The notes below the pieces were generated by a model. That model had not been told where the DNA came from, made no database searches, and worked only from the letters and a program-made list of their open reading frames with translations. A program made the position numbers and the translations under genes. Shown in pieces: positions 31,750 through 43,746 of a stretch of DNA of 64,000 bases. The stretch is from Ceratotherium simum simum (taxonomy: Eukaryota; Chordata; Mammalia; Perissodactyla; Rhinocerotidae), in contig NW_004454266.1 in the NCBI RefSeq assembly GCF_000283155.1, positions 1,144,014 to 1,208,013 on the forward strand, given 5' to 3'. Positions within the stretch are counted from its first letter, which is position 1, and each line of letters starts with the position of its first letter.

Positions 31750-32411
31750 TGTGGGAGATCAAGATTTGGCCACCCTGAAATCTATCTCTTTACCTTGATT
31801 GTTTTCTCTGAGGGACATTTGACCTCCCCCACTAACTGCCTAAAGAATTTGACGTAGTAACTCCTTCCTGGATCAGATCTTCCATCTGATAGCTGTAATA
31901 TAATGTAAAATAGATGTTACAATAAGAAAGGCACCAACAAGCCCATCTTATCACAAGTTCTGTCTCTCTGGCCACATTCTCTGGATGGCCCTGCAAGGAG
32001 TTGCCAGACAAACATTTACATTCATAAGGGAAATCTCCATTTGTAAAGGTATCTCCCTCTCTGTATTAGAAAGAGGGGGGATGGCCTCATTTCTAGAGAC
32101 TTATCAATGTGGAAGGTGAGGCCTTAAAACTGCATAATAACCTTACTCTTGTTTACTGTGCTTTAGTGGTAATCTCCTATAACTTACTCCCCCCACCCCC
32201 AACATCCTCCTTTGTCTTTAGCTGACCATGGTATTTAAGACGAGAATTTCTGCTATTGTGTTGAGAAACGCAGTGTCCCTGCTTTCTCCCATGTATACAT
32301 GTTATTAAACTTGGTATTATTTTCTCCTGCTAACCTGTCTTGTTAATTATTTGGCCATCCGTAAGAACCTTAAGAGAAGGGACAGAGGGGGCTTCTCCCT
32401 CTTCCCCCACA
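31750..32411 (+). mobile_element. ERV1-like solo LTR with intact ends
   Basis: 662 bases from TGTGGGAGATCA to CTTCCCCCACA, with inverted terminal TGTGGG/CCCACA. A perfect 4-base duplication ggag lies at 31746-31749 and 32412-32415, as expected for gammaretrovirus-like (ERV1) integration. A TATA-like tatttaaga at 32232 and attaaac near 32303 mark the promoter and polyadenylation regions. No internal sequence flanks it, so it is a recombined solo LTR. Related to the antisense LTR at 29999. Confidence 0.88.
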
Positions 32412-32415
32412 GGAG

Positions 32416-34140
32416 CATTTCATTAGATTATTTCAGCTCATTTAACCACAAAATAAAGAATTTGAAATCTTGGAGTTGGAGAGAGTAGGTAACTAAAATA
32501 ACTTTGGAGGCCCCTATAGTATTTCCTTTCACTCCGAGACTCCAGATTATGGCAATCTTTAATCCGTACTAAAGACATGTGCTCATGTAGACCTGTACCA
32601 GGAAACAGTTCATTCATTTTACACAGAGCAAGCAGCAGCTGCTTAGAGTCATCATTTTGCAGTTTCCAGGCAATTAAGAATGGTCTCCTTGGAAATTGTT
32701 AAGTAAGGTCTTATTCTACCAGTAGGTCACTTGAGCACTCATTAGATAGCTTACAGATAATTGTATTATTAAAACGTTATAAATGTTTTCACAAAGTCAG
32801 TAAGTACAAAACTGTTGTCTCTGAGGAGCAAGATGATTCATCAGGGCATACGTGCTAAACACTTTCACTGTTGTCTCCAGAGATGCCAGCTTTATTAGGC
32901 CGTCACTGGTGCTTCTGTCTCAATTTGACTCATGGTTTTAACAGTTTCACAATTTAACTCCTAGAAGAGGCCTCTGGGGCAGGCCACTTAACAAATAACA
33001 TGGAGATAAACTGTCTTCAAAGTTTAAGGCTTCCTCAGGGAAAAAGAGATAGGTAAATACACACAGAACACCACTCAACTGTAAAGTAGAGTCATTATAT
33101 TGAAAAAAGAAAACACTTTAAGAAACCTCAAGAGTGTTTACTTTTTCTCTAAGAGCTGAGAACTGGATCCTTGTTAATATCAACTGTCTACATATTCATG
33201 CAACCATTCATTCACTTATTCACTTATTTCATTCAGTTAATTATTCTGATATATTGGATCATTGTTATAATGGCCTTCCATATTCAAAGTTCTAATTAAA
33301 CCACAAATTGAATAATAATTTAGGTAACATATAAATGTTAAAAATGTGTGTCATCTTGTAACATGGAAGCTTTTTTCCACTTGATATTTATGTTGCAGCA
33401 TTTTAAATAGTTTTGTTCAGTTTTATAATGTAACCTCATGCTTTTCTACAGTTTACTGCTATTCATGAATCATGGTATAGATTTTTCATATCTGAATACA
33501 ATTTACTGTTGGGTATACAGTCTTAGGTCTGATATTTTTTGCTAGATTGTCCATAAATTCTTTTCATCTAGCTTTGAAAGCTATATGCATATTATATAGC
33601 TAGATTACATATTATATGCATATATATATATATATATAGAATGCTATACATAGATTACAAACATATATACATATAGACACATTTAATAAAATTGTGTATT
33701 TGGAATACTTCATTAGATTATTCCAGCTCATGTAATATGTACATTTAAGAACCTACAAAAAGTGAGATTCTGAGCTAGAGAAGACTAACTTAAGATAAGA
33801 ACAGGACAGTGATAATCATCTGTGAGAAATCATGTCCTACCTCTACAGCTGCATGTTTTCATTCTAAACTCATAATTAAGTTGACTTGCTCTAGAATTTC
33901 TTCTATGATTACATTTGGAGTAGTTAAATTAAGCAACATTATTCCCTACCCCCACATCCTCTGTTTTTTGTATACCAAGAAACTAATAACAATGTTTATT
34001 TGGAAGAAATGAATGGATGGGGTAAAGGGATAAGAGGAAGATATTTCATTGTATATCTTTCATATATTTCATTTTCTAAAATATGTGAAAGTATCATTTA
34101 TTCATTGATACTAAACTACATCTGTAATTAAATGAATGAT
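32416..34140. other. Unassigned interval with an (at)n run at 33617-33638
   Basis: About 1.7 kb with no gene. The 21-base word cattagattatttcagctca (32421) recurs with one change at 33711. A short ta microsatellite lies at 33600-33640. The + frame at 33809-34012 has no domain. Confidence 0.4.
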
Positions 34141-34576
34141 TGTGATACCAAACCTCTTAATCTCAAATTCGTGAGCCCAATGCACAATAAGCCAATCACT
34201 GAGACATCTGGTGCTGGGAGATGGAGAAAGCTTTATTCGAAATGGCCAAAATGAGAAGGCAAGAAGATAGATTCTCTCACATCCACCCTAACAAGAAAAG
34301 AAAGCAGGGGGTTTTATAGAGCTAAAGGGCTTGGCAGGAGGAGTTTTGGAGAAACAAAGGGGTAATCCGGGCTTCTTTCACTTCAGAAAAACCCTTGGAC
34401 AGTCTGATTTTTGGGCGTCAACAGCAGCCGGGGCTGGTTATCTAGTGATGGTAACTTCCTTGAAGGCATTTTTTTTCTTCTGTAAGACAAGCTCACAAAT
34501 CCTTGTGATCCTTGAGTCACCCCTCAGCTTAAATAAGAAAACAGCAAATTCACAAGATAAACTTCTTTTCATAACA
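34141..34576 (-). mobile_element. LTR-like element, antisense
   Basis: Complement shows a cgaataaagctttctccatc polyadenylation block (plus strand 34226-34246) followed by a pyrimidine-rich end, and starts near tgttatgaaaagaagtttat at 34576, all typical of an LTR. No target duplication was found, so the limits are provisional. The frame 34331-34612 is spurious. Confidence 0.5.
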
Positions 34577-36355
34577 AGTGGTGTTAAAATCATCTCATTT
34601 AATTCAAACTGAAATTGTTTTCTTAATTTTTATATGGTTTAATTTAAAAACTCATAAATCAAATTCTTTATTATCTAACTCACCATTGCCTTTCCCCATT
34701 AGTCTCCTGGGGTGTACTTCAAGATATAAATAAATTTAGTATTAGTTGAAACAAAGCAGTAAAGTAGATATCTTACTGATTTTTATTAGTTTATTTGAGT
34801 ACGTTTTTATATACAAACACAAAAATGATACGACCAGACTTAAATCCTGCTTTAAGTCTAATTGGGAAACTAATTTTTTAGGGTAAAGAACAAGTTTTCT
34901 TTAGACTCACATCTCAGAAACATTCCTACGATCATCCCATTCCAGCCTTTCTCAAATGCAACTACAAATTCATAACAGATGAGAATACATATCAGATAAA
35001 AACATAGGATCATGTGTTCGGTGACCATGATCCTGGATCCATGTATCCTATGCATTTGCAAACAACATCTAGGGTGTAATATTACAATTTTTAGTTTGAA
35101 AATATGATCAAATGAAATCTGAGACATTCAAAATACCAGTTCATACAGCCATAATGTTTCTTTCTTATCTGCGCAAAGGTTGCCTCTTCCAGAAAACCTC
35201 AGAGTAACTCTCATTTTGGAATAATTATATTAATATGCAATATAAGTTCTAGGACCTAAGTTAATTTGATCCCACCAGAAATCATCCCATGGTACTTCTG
35301 ATGTGAAAGTTATTTTTATGATTATATCAAACATATTTTAAGGAAAAATGATTCAATTTTCTTTTTATTATCTGCAGGAAGCACCTAACACAAACATGTT
35401 TTCCTTTTTCATCTTATGAAATGATTTACAAAGGAGTTGTTTTAAATAAATAATATTACTGTAGTGTTTGGTAACCATAACTTGGCATATAAGTAATTTA
35501 TACAATGCTTTCCAAAGGCTATTATGTAAACCAAGGTGAAATTTTATGTTTCTCTTGCTTACCAAAATAATTATGAAATTTGTCATGTCTTTTCAGTCAC
35601 TTACCTTCGTGAGTAAATAGTAATTTTTACATATTAAACCCAAAAGATTAATGCGCTTTTGAAAAAATACTCTTCTCTCTTTTCTAAGGCCAAAACATAA
35701 ATATTTGGATGGCAAGCAAGTGTTTTCTTTAGTGAAAGTTCTATATGGAGAAAAATAAAAACAGGCAACATAAAATATTTTTATTCACCTTCAGGCATCT
35801 CGCCTTTCCTATCCCACACTATTCTTGTTATTTTGCTTTGAGATGCTTTCCTTTGAATCATTTCTTCACTAATACAATTCCTCAGAACCCTAGTAATATT
35901 ATGAAAAACTTCTCTATTTTTATGTGCATTAATGGACAGTTTTTCTCCCAAATATTGTTTCCCTTATCACTCTTCAATTCAAAGCTGCTCCTCCTTTCAC
36001 AGTTTGGGTGGGTGGGAGGGGTGATGTCAAGGTATGCATTCTCCAATTTCCTTATTTTTCTTCCAGACTGTTATTTCTTCCCTATCATATAAAATTATCT
36101 TGCCCTTTGAAGCCTACATCCTTTTGTAGCAAAGTTCTCTACATCTTCTTGTTTTCCTCATCTACTTATTTTCCAGGCATGTTCCTACTCTCACTGAGTA
36201 CATCAGGGTATCTATGTACATAATCTAGTCTTTACAATGGCCATCGTGCTGGAACAATCAATATCCAGGTGGATGATCCAGCCTCTGCATTAACCTCAGA
36301 CCTCCTGGACCTCATTTATTTATGATTCCCTTCAAAATTACTGTTGATCACCAAC
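34577..36355. other. Unassigned interval
   Basis: No gene supported. The largest frame (35745-36092, 115 codons) is Phe/Leu/Pro-rich and resembles translated pyrimidine-rich non-coding DNA. 35950-36230 may be a remnant of L2, not certain. Confidence 0.4.
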
Positions 36356-36359
36356 TTGG

Positions 36360-36540
36360 TATGAGGGATTGTAGTATCTGCTGGAAATCATAAAATACAA
36401 ATTTGTATGAGGTCAAGTCTTAATTCTTCACCATCCAATAATTCATTATATAAAGAGGGAAAGAGATACATCTACCATATAATTAGAATACAATGTAGTA
36501 AGTACAACAGTTGATATGAAAAGGTGTCACAAAAACAGTA
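36360..36540 (-). repeat. Ancient MIR/L2-like fragment, low certainty
   Basis: aagagggaaagagatacatc, accatataattagaatacaa and gtaagtacaacagttgatat resemble the 3' part of an ancient SINE/LINE family. Orientation and family uncertain. Confidence 0.35.
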
Positions 36541-36829
36541 AAAGTGTTCTGGAAAGATTTTCCTGTTTCAACCAACCAACCAAAATTGATTAATATTTAC
36601 TAAGTACACATGATGTGCTGTGTGCTTGAGACAAATGTAGGAGGACTACCATTACCTGTGATTACTTGCTCCTTATGCCTTGATATGTATTCTGAAATGC
36701 TCATTTTTTAACGGAAAACAGGAAACGCTTTTAAACATTTATTTGCAATTAACGAAGGTATAGAAGAAAAGTTTTTCTCAAACAAAATAGATTTAAACCA
36801 TTGAGAGGAGACAGTATGAACTTTGGCCT

Positions 36830-36965
36830 CAAAATAAATATGTGTTTAAAGGTTGGCTTCATTCATCACTAGGTTTATGACTATTTGGATGTTACCTGAT
36901 CTCTCAGAGTATCAGTTTCCTATTTCAAAAAAATGGGAAGTGAATGTTACTTGTAAAGTATGTCA
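36830..36965 (+). repeat. MIR
   Basis: tggatgttacctgatctctc, then agagtatcagtttcctattt and caaaaaaatgggaagtgaat, MIR core to 3' part. Confidence 0.75.
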
Positions 36966-37150
36966 AGAACTTGAAAGAGACTAGATCTTAAATGTTCTCA
37001 CAGCAAAAAAGAAATGATAATTATGTGACCTGATAGAAGTGGTAGCTAATATTACAGTGGTAATCATATTGCAATATATAAATGTATCAAATCAACAGAT
37101 TGTACACCTTAAATTCACACAATGTTATATGTCAATTATAGCTCAATGAA
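36966..37150 (+). mobile_element. L1 3'UTR, 5'-truncated
   Basis: agatcttaaatgttctcaca, ggtaatcatattgcaatata, ttgtacaccttaaattcaca and tatgtcaattatagctcaat are the standard tail of an L1MA/L1MB-type element. Confidence 0.85.
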
Positions 37151-37179
37151 CATAGAACTCAATACACAATAATAAGAAA

Positions 37180-37485
37180 CCTTTCATTTTTACTGTGTTT
37201 GATGTGTGATAGGCACTGTTATAAGTGCTTTATATATATTTATATATATGAAAGATGGTAAGTGCTTTATATATATTTATATATATGAAAGATGATATAT
37301 ATATATATCATCTCGCAATGATATATATCGCAATACTTGAGGTAGATATTAGTGTTATCCCACTTTACATATGATGAAACTGAGCCACGGAGAGATTAAA
37401 GAACTTGTGCTAACCTCTGGCAACCCCTGGTCACCCATTGCTAAGTGGTGGGATGGTGATTTAAACCCATGACTTTTTATGTGTA
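37180..37485 (+). repeat. MIR with an internal 37-base tandem duplication
   Basis: gtgtgataggcactgttata, cactttacatatgatgaaac, tgagccacggagagattaaa are MIR words. The unit beginning taagtgctttatatat is present twice (37222-37258 and 37259-37294), followed by a ta-rich stretch with an inverted gatatatatcgcaata word. Confidence 0.85.
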
Positions 37486-38088
37486 CAGTAAATACAAACA
37501 GCAGTTGTTATGAATCCTCCTACTTATCCTCCTATGACTATTACTGTAGTTGGAATCCTTTCACTGTAAAAAATTAACTCCAAATGTCTGGCCAGAATAA
37601 GTCTCTGGGATGACACATGATTAAATGAGTGTGGCAGAGACTAGAGTCAGAGTGCAGCCTGAGGTTGTGATCAGGGAGGACAGGCTCTCCTCTCCGTCAC
37701 CCAACCTCACACCCCGCTTATGTAACTGGTAACAGCTCAGCACATAATGCATATCATTTTACAAAATATAAGTGATTAATATGAGCGAAATAGCTACAAG
37801 GAACTTCCTATTTCTCGGCATAGGAATAGCTTTTTTTTCTCACTTGTCTAGAATACATTTTATTAAAGTCATTTCTATGTTGCAAGGAATACTGACTTCT
37901 TTCTTTAAACTAAAGATCTTATCCTATATGTTTTATATTAAAAAAGACTATCATTGTTGACAGTTTCATATGGAAACAATATAACGGAGCTGGTGAAAAT
38001 TTGACTAAGAGAGGAAAAGAATTGCAACTTTCCACACCAGTAAGAGAGTGAAAATACAAGAACGAAAGGCTGAGAACTATTCCCATAG
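37486..38088. other. Unassigned
   Basis: No gene or repeat recognised. Confidence 0.35.
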
Positions 38089-38094
38089 CTGTGC

Positions 38095-38125
<31 letters not shown>

Positions 38126-38139
38126 CTTGTACGTGTGTG
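38089..38139. repeat. (TG)n microsatellite
   Basis: Roughly 40 bases of nearly pure tg repeat, with interruptions at the ends. The antisense frame 37938-38144 translates it as His-Thr repeats and is spurious. Confidence 0.9.
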
Positions 38140-38199
38140 ATCATCTTAAAATGCTGTAAATAATCATGTCTTACATTGAAGAGCAGTTTACATATATAT

Positions 38200-38335
38200 A
38201 TATAAAATCTCTCATATTATATCATCTCATCTAACTATTTATATGAATCATCTCATCTAATTATTTATATGAATCATCTCATTTAATCCTTATGGCAACT
38301 GCCTATTTAGGCTGTGATAGCTTCATGAAAAACTA
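38200..38335 (+). repeat. MIR fragment with 26-base tandem duplication
   Basis: The unit atcatctcatctaactattt plus atatga occurs at 38221-38246 and 38247-38272 with one difference, then the MIR continues as atcatctcatttaatcctta. Confidence 0.7.
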
Positions 38336-39175
38336 CTGGATTTGGAATTGGAATATTTAAGTTTAGGGTAGACTCTGCACCTAGCAGTTATGTGACATTA
38401 CTCAACTAATTTACCCACAAGCAAAAAGGAAATACAGCTGTTGTCCCAGAGAACTTTTGGTCTTCCATTTCAACTTCCTGGAGAAATGAATACAAAAATC
38501 AATTCCTAGTCCAATTCACGGACTAGAAATTATCTTTTATTTTGTTAGGTTTGATACATGACATTTTCAAAATCAATTGCTCACATACTCTCCTTGCTCT
38601 TATCTTCCCTGTATCCCAAGAATCAGTGACAGTCTCTTTGTCTTGGGCCCTTATTAAATCAGAAACTGACTATTTTGCTGGGTAGTCACTTGTCATCCAG
38701 CCAGGAATGTATCATTCTTTGTACCAATTGAAAACAAGACAGAGTTTATTTCATTCCACACTGTGTAAAATGAAATAATCAAAACTTTCCTTGATGTTCA
38801 CTAGAAGAGTGAAATCAACATTTTAATATTGTTTTAATATAATCCTCTGAATTGGATGAGTCATTCTGATTTACAGCACTGTGTAAAACCAGAGGCAGAT
38901 GTGGGCTGGTTGAGCAAGGAAATTATCAGTGATAGAAAGCATTGAGATATATAATGAGACCATAATTACATCTCCATTGGATCTGTGTTAAAAATAAACA
39001 AGTTATCTTGAATGAGCAGATTCCCTGGTAATCACACACAGAAGGACAGAGTGTGGGAGTATAAATGCAGGATAACTTGAACACACTTCAGCTGTTCGGT
39101 GACCACTGGAGTAACTTTTAGGCCATATTTTAGGAAAAACAGGAGAAAGAGAAGGGGAAAGTGGGAAGAAAGAAT
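38336..39175. other. Unassigned, with a TATA-like motif at 39059-39065
   Basis: Single-copy looking DNA. gggagtataaatgcagg at 39055-39071 looks like a core promoter box on the + strand, but no + strand gene follows within reach. No function is claimed. Confidence 0.35.
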
Positions 39176-39179
39176 ATAG

Positions 39180-39350
39180 CTACTACGAATTACCATCTAT
39201 TGAGTGTCAATTGTGGGTAGGGTCTCTTAACAGGCACTGTGACAAGAATTTTACACATATTACTTCTAATTCTTACAACAGCATTGCACATGTATTATAT
39301 GAGAGAAGACTGGGCATCAGAGTTAAAGTAATTACAAGAGCCAGTAAGGA
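39180..39350 (+). repeat. MIR
   Basis: ccatctattgagtgtcaatt, aacaggcactgtgacaagaa, acatattacttctaattctt and acaacagcattgcacatgta in MIR order. Confidence 0.78.
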
Positions 39351-40315
39351 AAGGAAATTAGGAGAGATTGAAAGAAAAAGCCATTGGACCTTGTTGTTGT
39401 TATTATTGTGGTTATTATATTGGAACAAAGAAGGATAAATAAATTTGAAAAAAGGAATATATCCAATATTTCATGGAATCTACATTTAAAATGGAATTAT
39501 ATACATAGCTCAATATACACATGTTAAAGATCTGCATTTTTATGTAAATAAACTTATAAATCAGAAAAAAAAAATCTCAGAACAAGCATCTTGAGTACAC
39601 GAAACAGGTCACAGGTTTTCAGCTTTCCCCTACCGAGTGTAGGACAAAATAACACAGTTTGCTAGCATCTTGTCTTGAACTCCATCATGGAGATGCCAAT
39701 AAAGGATCAGAGAGTAGATCTGAGAAAGTTAAAAGACAGATTTCTTGTGGAGACAGAAAATGATTGGTTTCTAGTCTGTGTAGAGTGGCAGTTTGGGGAG
39801 GGAGAGGGTGAGGTAGTGTTCCAGAAAATAGTCTAAGCATTGTATCCGAGTCTCCTCCTGATTGGAGGAGAGCTTTCAGCTATGCTTTTTTGAAAACCTT
39901 TTTCACTAAATTGATGATCTTTTTTTCCAACTGTAAGCAATAGCAGATGGAGGTTCAGTTTTGGTCAGATTGGTGGGATAAAATCAGGAAAGCACCTAAG
40001 CCTGGGTGTCGACGACAGTTGATAGCAGTTGCTGGGTGCAGATATCTACCCTGGGCTTTTTATTTCTCCTTTTATAAACCCTGAGGTCTGGATGATGAAA
40101 ACTAAGGGAGGCAGCTCTGAAAAAAGAGCAACGGGTGGTAAGAGGTCCCAAGATTCCTGGAGACTTAGAAGCAACTGGTAGGAGGGGTAAATGGAGTTCA
40201 GTTAAGTTCATGTTTTAGTGGCAGGAACTCTTGCCCTAAGTTGTGCAAACCTAAACTCGGCAGGAGGTAGACAAAATGAGATATAGCTTTTAGTTCCTCT
40301 CTCAAACATATGACC
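39351..40315. other. Unassigned, possible old LTR at 39590-40290
   Basis: The part from acacgaaacaggtcacaggt to ggcaggaggtagacaaaatg is less AT-rich than its neighbours and may be an antisense retroviral remnant, though no end or duplication is visible. Confidence 0.3.
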
Positions 40316-40319
40316 AGTC

Positions 40320-40795
40320 AAGATAACATCCCTTCAGATGGATGAGTTCACTGAAACAAATAATAAGATATCTGAGAAATGAAACCATTAACAAGAAAGA
40401 CAAGGTGAGTGATTTACAGCAGATGAGGCAGAATTAATGGGCCAGAAAATAAAATAATTTAGAATAGCATGATAAATATGTTCAATGTGGTGAAAATATT
40501 ACTCATGTGAAGCAAAAGCAAACATTTATGAATAAGAACCATTTTAAAATAACTTGTCTGGAAAGTATAGCTGTTTAAGAAAGTTTTCAGTAGATGAATT
40601 CAGCCAAATAAACAAATTACTGAGCTGGAATATAAGTGCAAGACATTCTCCCAGAAGATATTAGGAAACAAATAGGTGAAAAATATACATTTCTCCATGC
40701 TGCTGCCACCACCCTTTCCCCTGTGCAGATATTCTCACCCTACTCAGGCTCAACATCCTGCTTTGAGCTGCTACAAATTTTACTTATTAAAAAAA
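40320..40795 (+). repeat. L1/HAL1-like ORF1 region, degraded
   Basis: A-rich sense words (gatatctgagaaatgaaacc, gatgaattcagccaaataaa) recall the 5' part of HAL1/L1 ORF1. The ERE at 40804 follows. Confidence 0.4.
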
Positions 40796-40803
40796 CACAT
40801 TGA

Positions 40804-41050
40804 GGGGTCAGCCCCATGGCATAGTGGTTTGGTTAAGCGCATTCTGCTTTGGCAGCCAGGATTCACGGGATCAGATCCCGGGTGCGGACCTATACCACTT
40901 GTCAGCCATGCTGTGGCAGCAACCTGCATATAAAGTGGAGGAAGATTGGCACAGATGTTAGCTCAGGGCTAATCTTCCTCAAGTGAAAAAAAGAGGAAGA
41001 CTGGCAACAGATGTTAGCTGAGGGCTAATCTTCCTCAGGAAAAAAAAAAT
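40804..41050 (+). mobile_element. ERE-type SINE
   Basis: ggggtcagccccatggcata head, gatcagatcccgggtgcgga B-box region, gccatgctgtggcagcaacc centre and two gatgttagct modules, with an A tail at 41040-41049. Flanks acacattga and acatacattga are likely target duplications. Frames crossing it (40676-40933) are spurious. Confidence 0.93.
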
Positions 41051-41059
41051 ACACATACA

Positions 41060-41720
41060 TTGAAATATCATTACCACATTCAACAGGATTTTCCCCAAAT
41101 CTATAAAGATCTGTCAATTCCAAGTGTTTAAAAGAGTGGGGACTATTATAAGCAAGCATATACTTTTGGTGGGAATGTAAATTGGTATTATTGCTTTGGA
41201 GGAATTTGTCGTTATCTATAATCTGAGAATGTGCATTGCTCATGACCCAGCAATTTCATTCCTGCACGTGTCCAAGAGTATTCAAAGCAGGATGTTTTAC
41301 AATACCTTCAAATAGGAAAGAACATAAGTGTCCTTCAACTATATAATGGGTAAAACTGTTTTCACATATTTGTATAAAGGAATGCTATACAATAATGATA
41401 GTAAATAAATCATAGCTATAAGCAACAAATTCAACAAAAATGCACAAACATAATATTGTGAGAAAGAGGCAGACATAGAATAGAATGCATAAAATTTGCT
41501 TTTATTTATATAAACTTCAAAATGGGATAACACTAAACTACATAGTAAAGAGATGTATACCAGTATATGAAAACTTTCAAGAAGAGTGAAGGAAGTAAAA
41601 TCACAAATGTCAGATTAGTGGTGATGTCTTAGGAAGAAATTAAGAGGATTGTAATTGGGGAGGGGCATTCGGAAGTTCTGGGAAGGTCTATGCTCTAATT
41701 CTTGGCATGGCTATTGGCGA
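41060..41720 (+). repeat. L1, old, ORF2 3' end
   Basis: ttggtgggaatgtaaattgg, gacccagcaatttcattcct, caaataggaaagaacataag, gtaaaactgttttcacatat and gtggtgatgtcttaggaaga are the ORF2 C-terminal and 3'UTR blocks of an old L1. Confidence 0.8.
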
Positions 41721-41734
41721 TTTTCTTTGGTTCT

Positions 41735-43138
41735 GTTTTTTGATTGAGGTAGAATGCTCAAATCATAAATGTAAAATTTGAATAAGTTTTGACAAATTCA
41801 TTTACCAATGCAACACATATCCATCACAATATAGTGCATTTCCATCTACCCAGAATGTTTCTTGTGTCCCTTTCTAGCTAATTTCCTCCCCATCCTCAAC
41901 TCCCATAGAGCAATCCCCATATACATTTTTCCACAATTGATTGGTTTTGCCTATCCTTGAATTTATGTAAATGGAACTGTGAAATATTTACTATTTTGTG
42001 ATAGCTCATTTCACTCAGCATAATACCTATGAGATTCATGTGTTGTGTGTATTAGAAGTTTTAATCCTTTTTATTGCTAAGTTGTATTCCATTTGATGGA
42101 TATATCTTATTTTATCTACATTGATGGATATCTGTGTTGATGGATATCAATTTGGGGTTATTATTTAAAAACTTGCTCTGTTCTTGATTCAATGATTTCT
42201 AATAATCTATATGCAAGTTTACTGATGTTCTTAAATGAGTTAAGCCTATCTAGTGAATTTTTCATTTTTAATAATGTACTTTCTAGCTCTAGAACTTCCA
42301 TTTGAATCTTTTTTATGATTCCCATTTCTTTGCTGGTATTTCTCATGTGTTTATTTATCATGACCATATTTTTCTTTCAATAATTGAATATATTGATAAA
42401 AGTGGTTTTAAAGTACTTCTCTGCTACTTCCAATATTTAGGTCATCTCTGAATTGGTATTCACTAAGTTTCTCCCGGGGTGTTAGTCACTACTCCTACTT
42501 CTTTCCATATCTAGTAGAGTTTGATTTTATGCTTAATATTTTAGATGCTACATTGGTGAACGTCTAGATTTTATTGCCTTATTTTAGAGAGCATTAAGTT
42601 TTGTTCCACAGGCAATTGATTTACTGATGGATCAGCTTTTTTCTTTTGAGACTTGATTTAAAACTTTGTTAAGATTTTCCAAGTGCAGACTTTACTCTGG
42701 GGATAGAATTGCCCTACTCATAAGACATGGCTCTTCTGGGGTGGCAATGGAGTGCACAGGGTATTCATTGAAGTATCTCTGCTCTATTTTGTCAGATCTC
42801 CTAAACATCCTAGTACTGTTCAACTTCTGGAACCACCTTCATCCCACAGCTTACCAGCAGGTGTTTTCTACCAAGCCTCACAGTATCTCACCCAGTGGAT
42901 GCATGGCTTTATATTTGGCCAAAAACTAAAGGAACGTTATTTATTTTTCAGGACTCCTTGTTTGCATAGCTCCCTTTCCTTGGCTACCTTTCACTGAGAA
43001 CTCCAGCTATCCCAGGAACCTCAAAATCTGATTTCTGCTTCCTCAGCTACAAGTGACTTTGTGGTCAGATTTGGGTCTACTTTTCTGAACCATTTTCTAG
43101 GAACTGCCTCCTGGCAGAAAACCAGGGTTATCATGAGG
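41735..43138 (-). repeat. Antisense L1, 3' and 5' regions
   Basis: 41735-42160 is the complement of an L1 3' region (tagctcatttcactcagcat, tattgctaagttgtattcca). 42170-43138 is the complement of ORF1 and 5' sequence of an L1/HAL1-type element (ttctagctctagaacttcca, ctctgctacttccaatattt). The two may be one internally deleted element. A solo LTR follows and the same kind of sequence resumes after it. Confidence 0.7.
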
Positions 43139-43143
43139 CTCAC

Positions 43144-43544
43144 TGTGATGGTTAACTTTATGTGTCAACTTGGCTAGACTTTGGTGACTAGTTGTTTGGT
43201 CAAACACCAGTCTAGATTTTGCTGTAAAGGCATTTTTTTTAGATGTGATTAACATTTACAATAAGTTGACTTTAAGTAAAGCAGATTACTCTTCATAATG
43301 TGGGTGGGCCTCATCCAAGCAGTTGAAGACCTTAAGAGTAAAGACTGAGGTTTCCTGAGAAAGAAGGAATTCTGCCTTCAGACTAGTACATAGAAATTCT
43401 ACCTAGGTTTCCAGCCTTTCGTCTCAAGACGCAACATCAACTGTTACATACCTCCAGCCTGCCAGTTTGCCGTACAGGTTTTAGACTTGTCATCTCTCAC
43501 AATCACATGAGCCAATCCTTAAAATAATTATCTCTTTTTCTCTC

Positions 43545-43605
<61 letters not shown>

Positions 43606-43746
43606 ATCTATCTATCAATTACTGATATATGAATGATCTATCTATCCATCAGTTACATATGTAACAATTGTCTATCTATCTATCTATCATCTATCTATTT
43701 GTATCTCCTATTGGTTCTATTTCTCTGGTGAACCTTGACTAATACA
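43144..43746 (+). mobile_element. MLT2-type solo LTR with tetranucleotide expansion
   Basis: Starts TGTGATGGTTAACTTTATGT and ends CTTGACTAATACA. A perfect 5-base duplication ctcac lies at 43139-43143 and 43747-43751, as expected of ERVL integration. The body follows MLT2A-like consensus (aacaccagtctagattttgc, taagtaaagcagattactct). A tcta array at 43545-43688 lies in the 3' part where the consensus has a short ta/tc-rich segment. It is a solo LTR. Confidence 0.9.
43545..43688. repeat. (TCTA)n microsatellite
   Basis: About 16 near-perfect tcta units at 43545-43604, then interrupted units (catc, acatatgtaac) with a shorter run at 43672-43698. Likely polymorphic. Confidence 0.93.

Noticed and set aside
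35745..36092. 115-codon frame as a gene
   Set aside because: Composition (Phe, Leu, Ser, Pro) fits translated pyrimidine-rich non-coding DNA. No signal peptide or domain pattern can be supported.
43545..43688. Regularly spaced repeats as a CRISPR-like array
   Set aside because: Pure tetranucleotide repeats without unique spacers, in a mammalian LTR.
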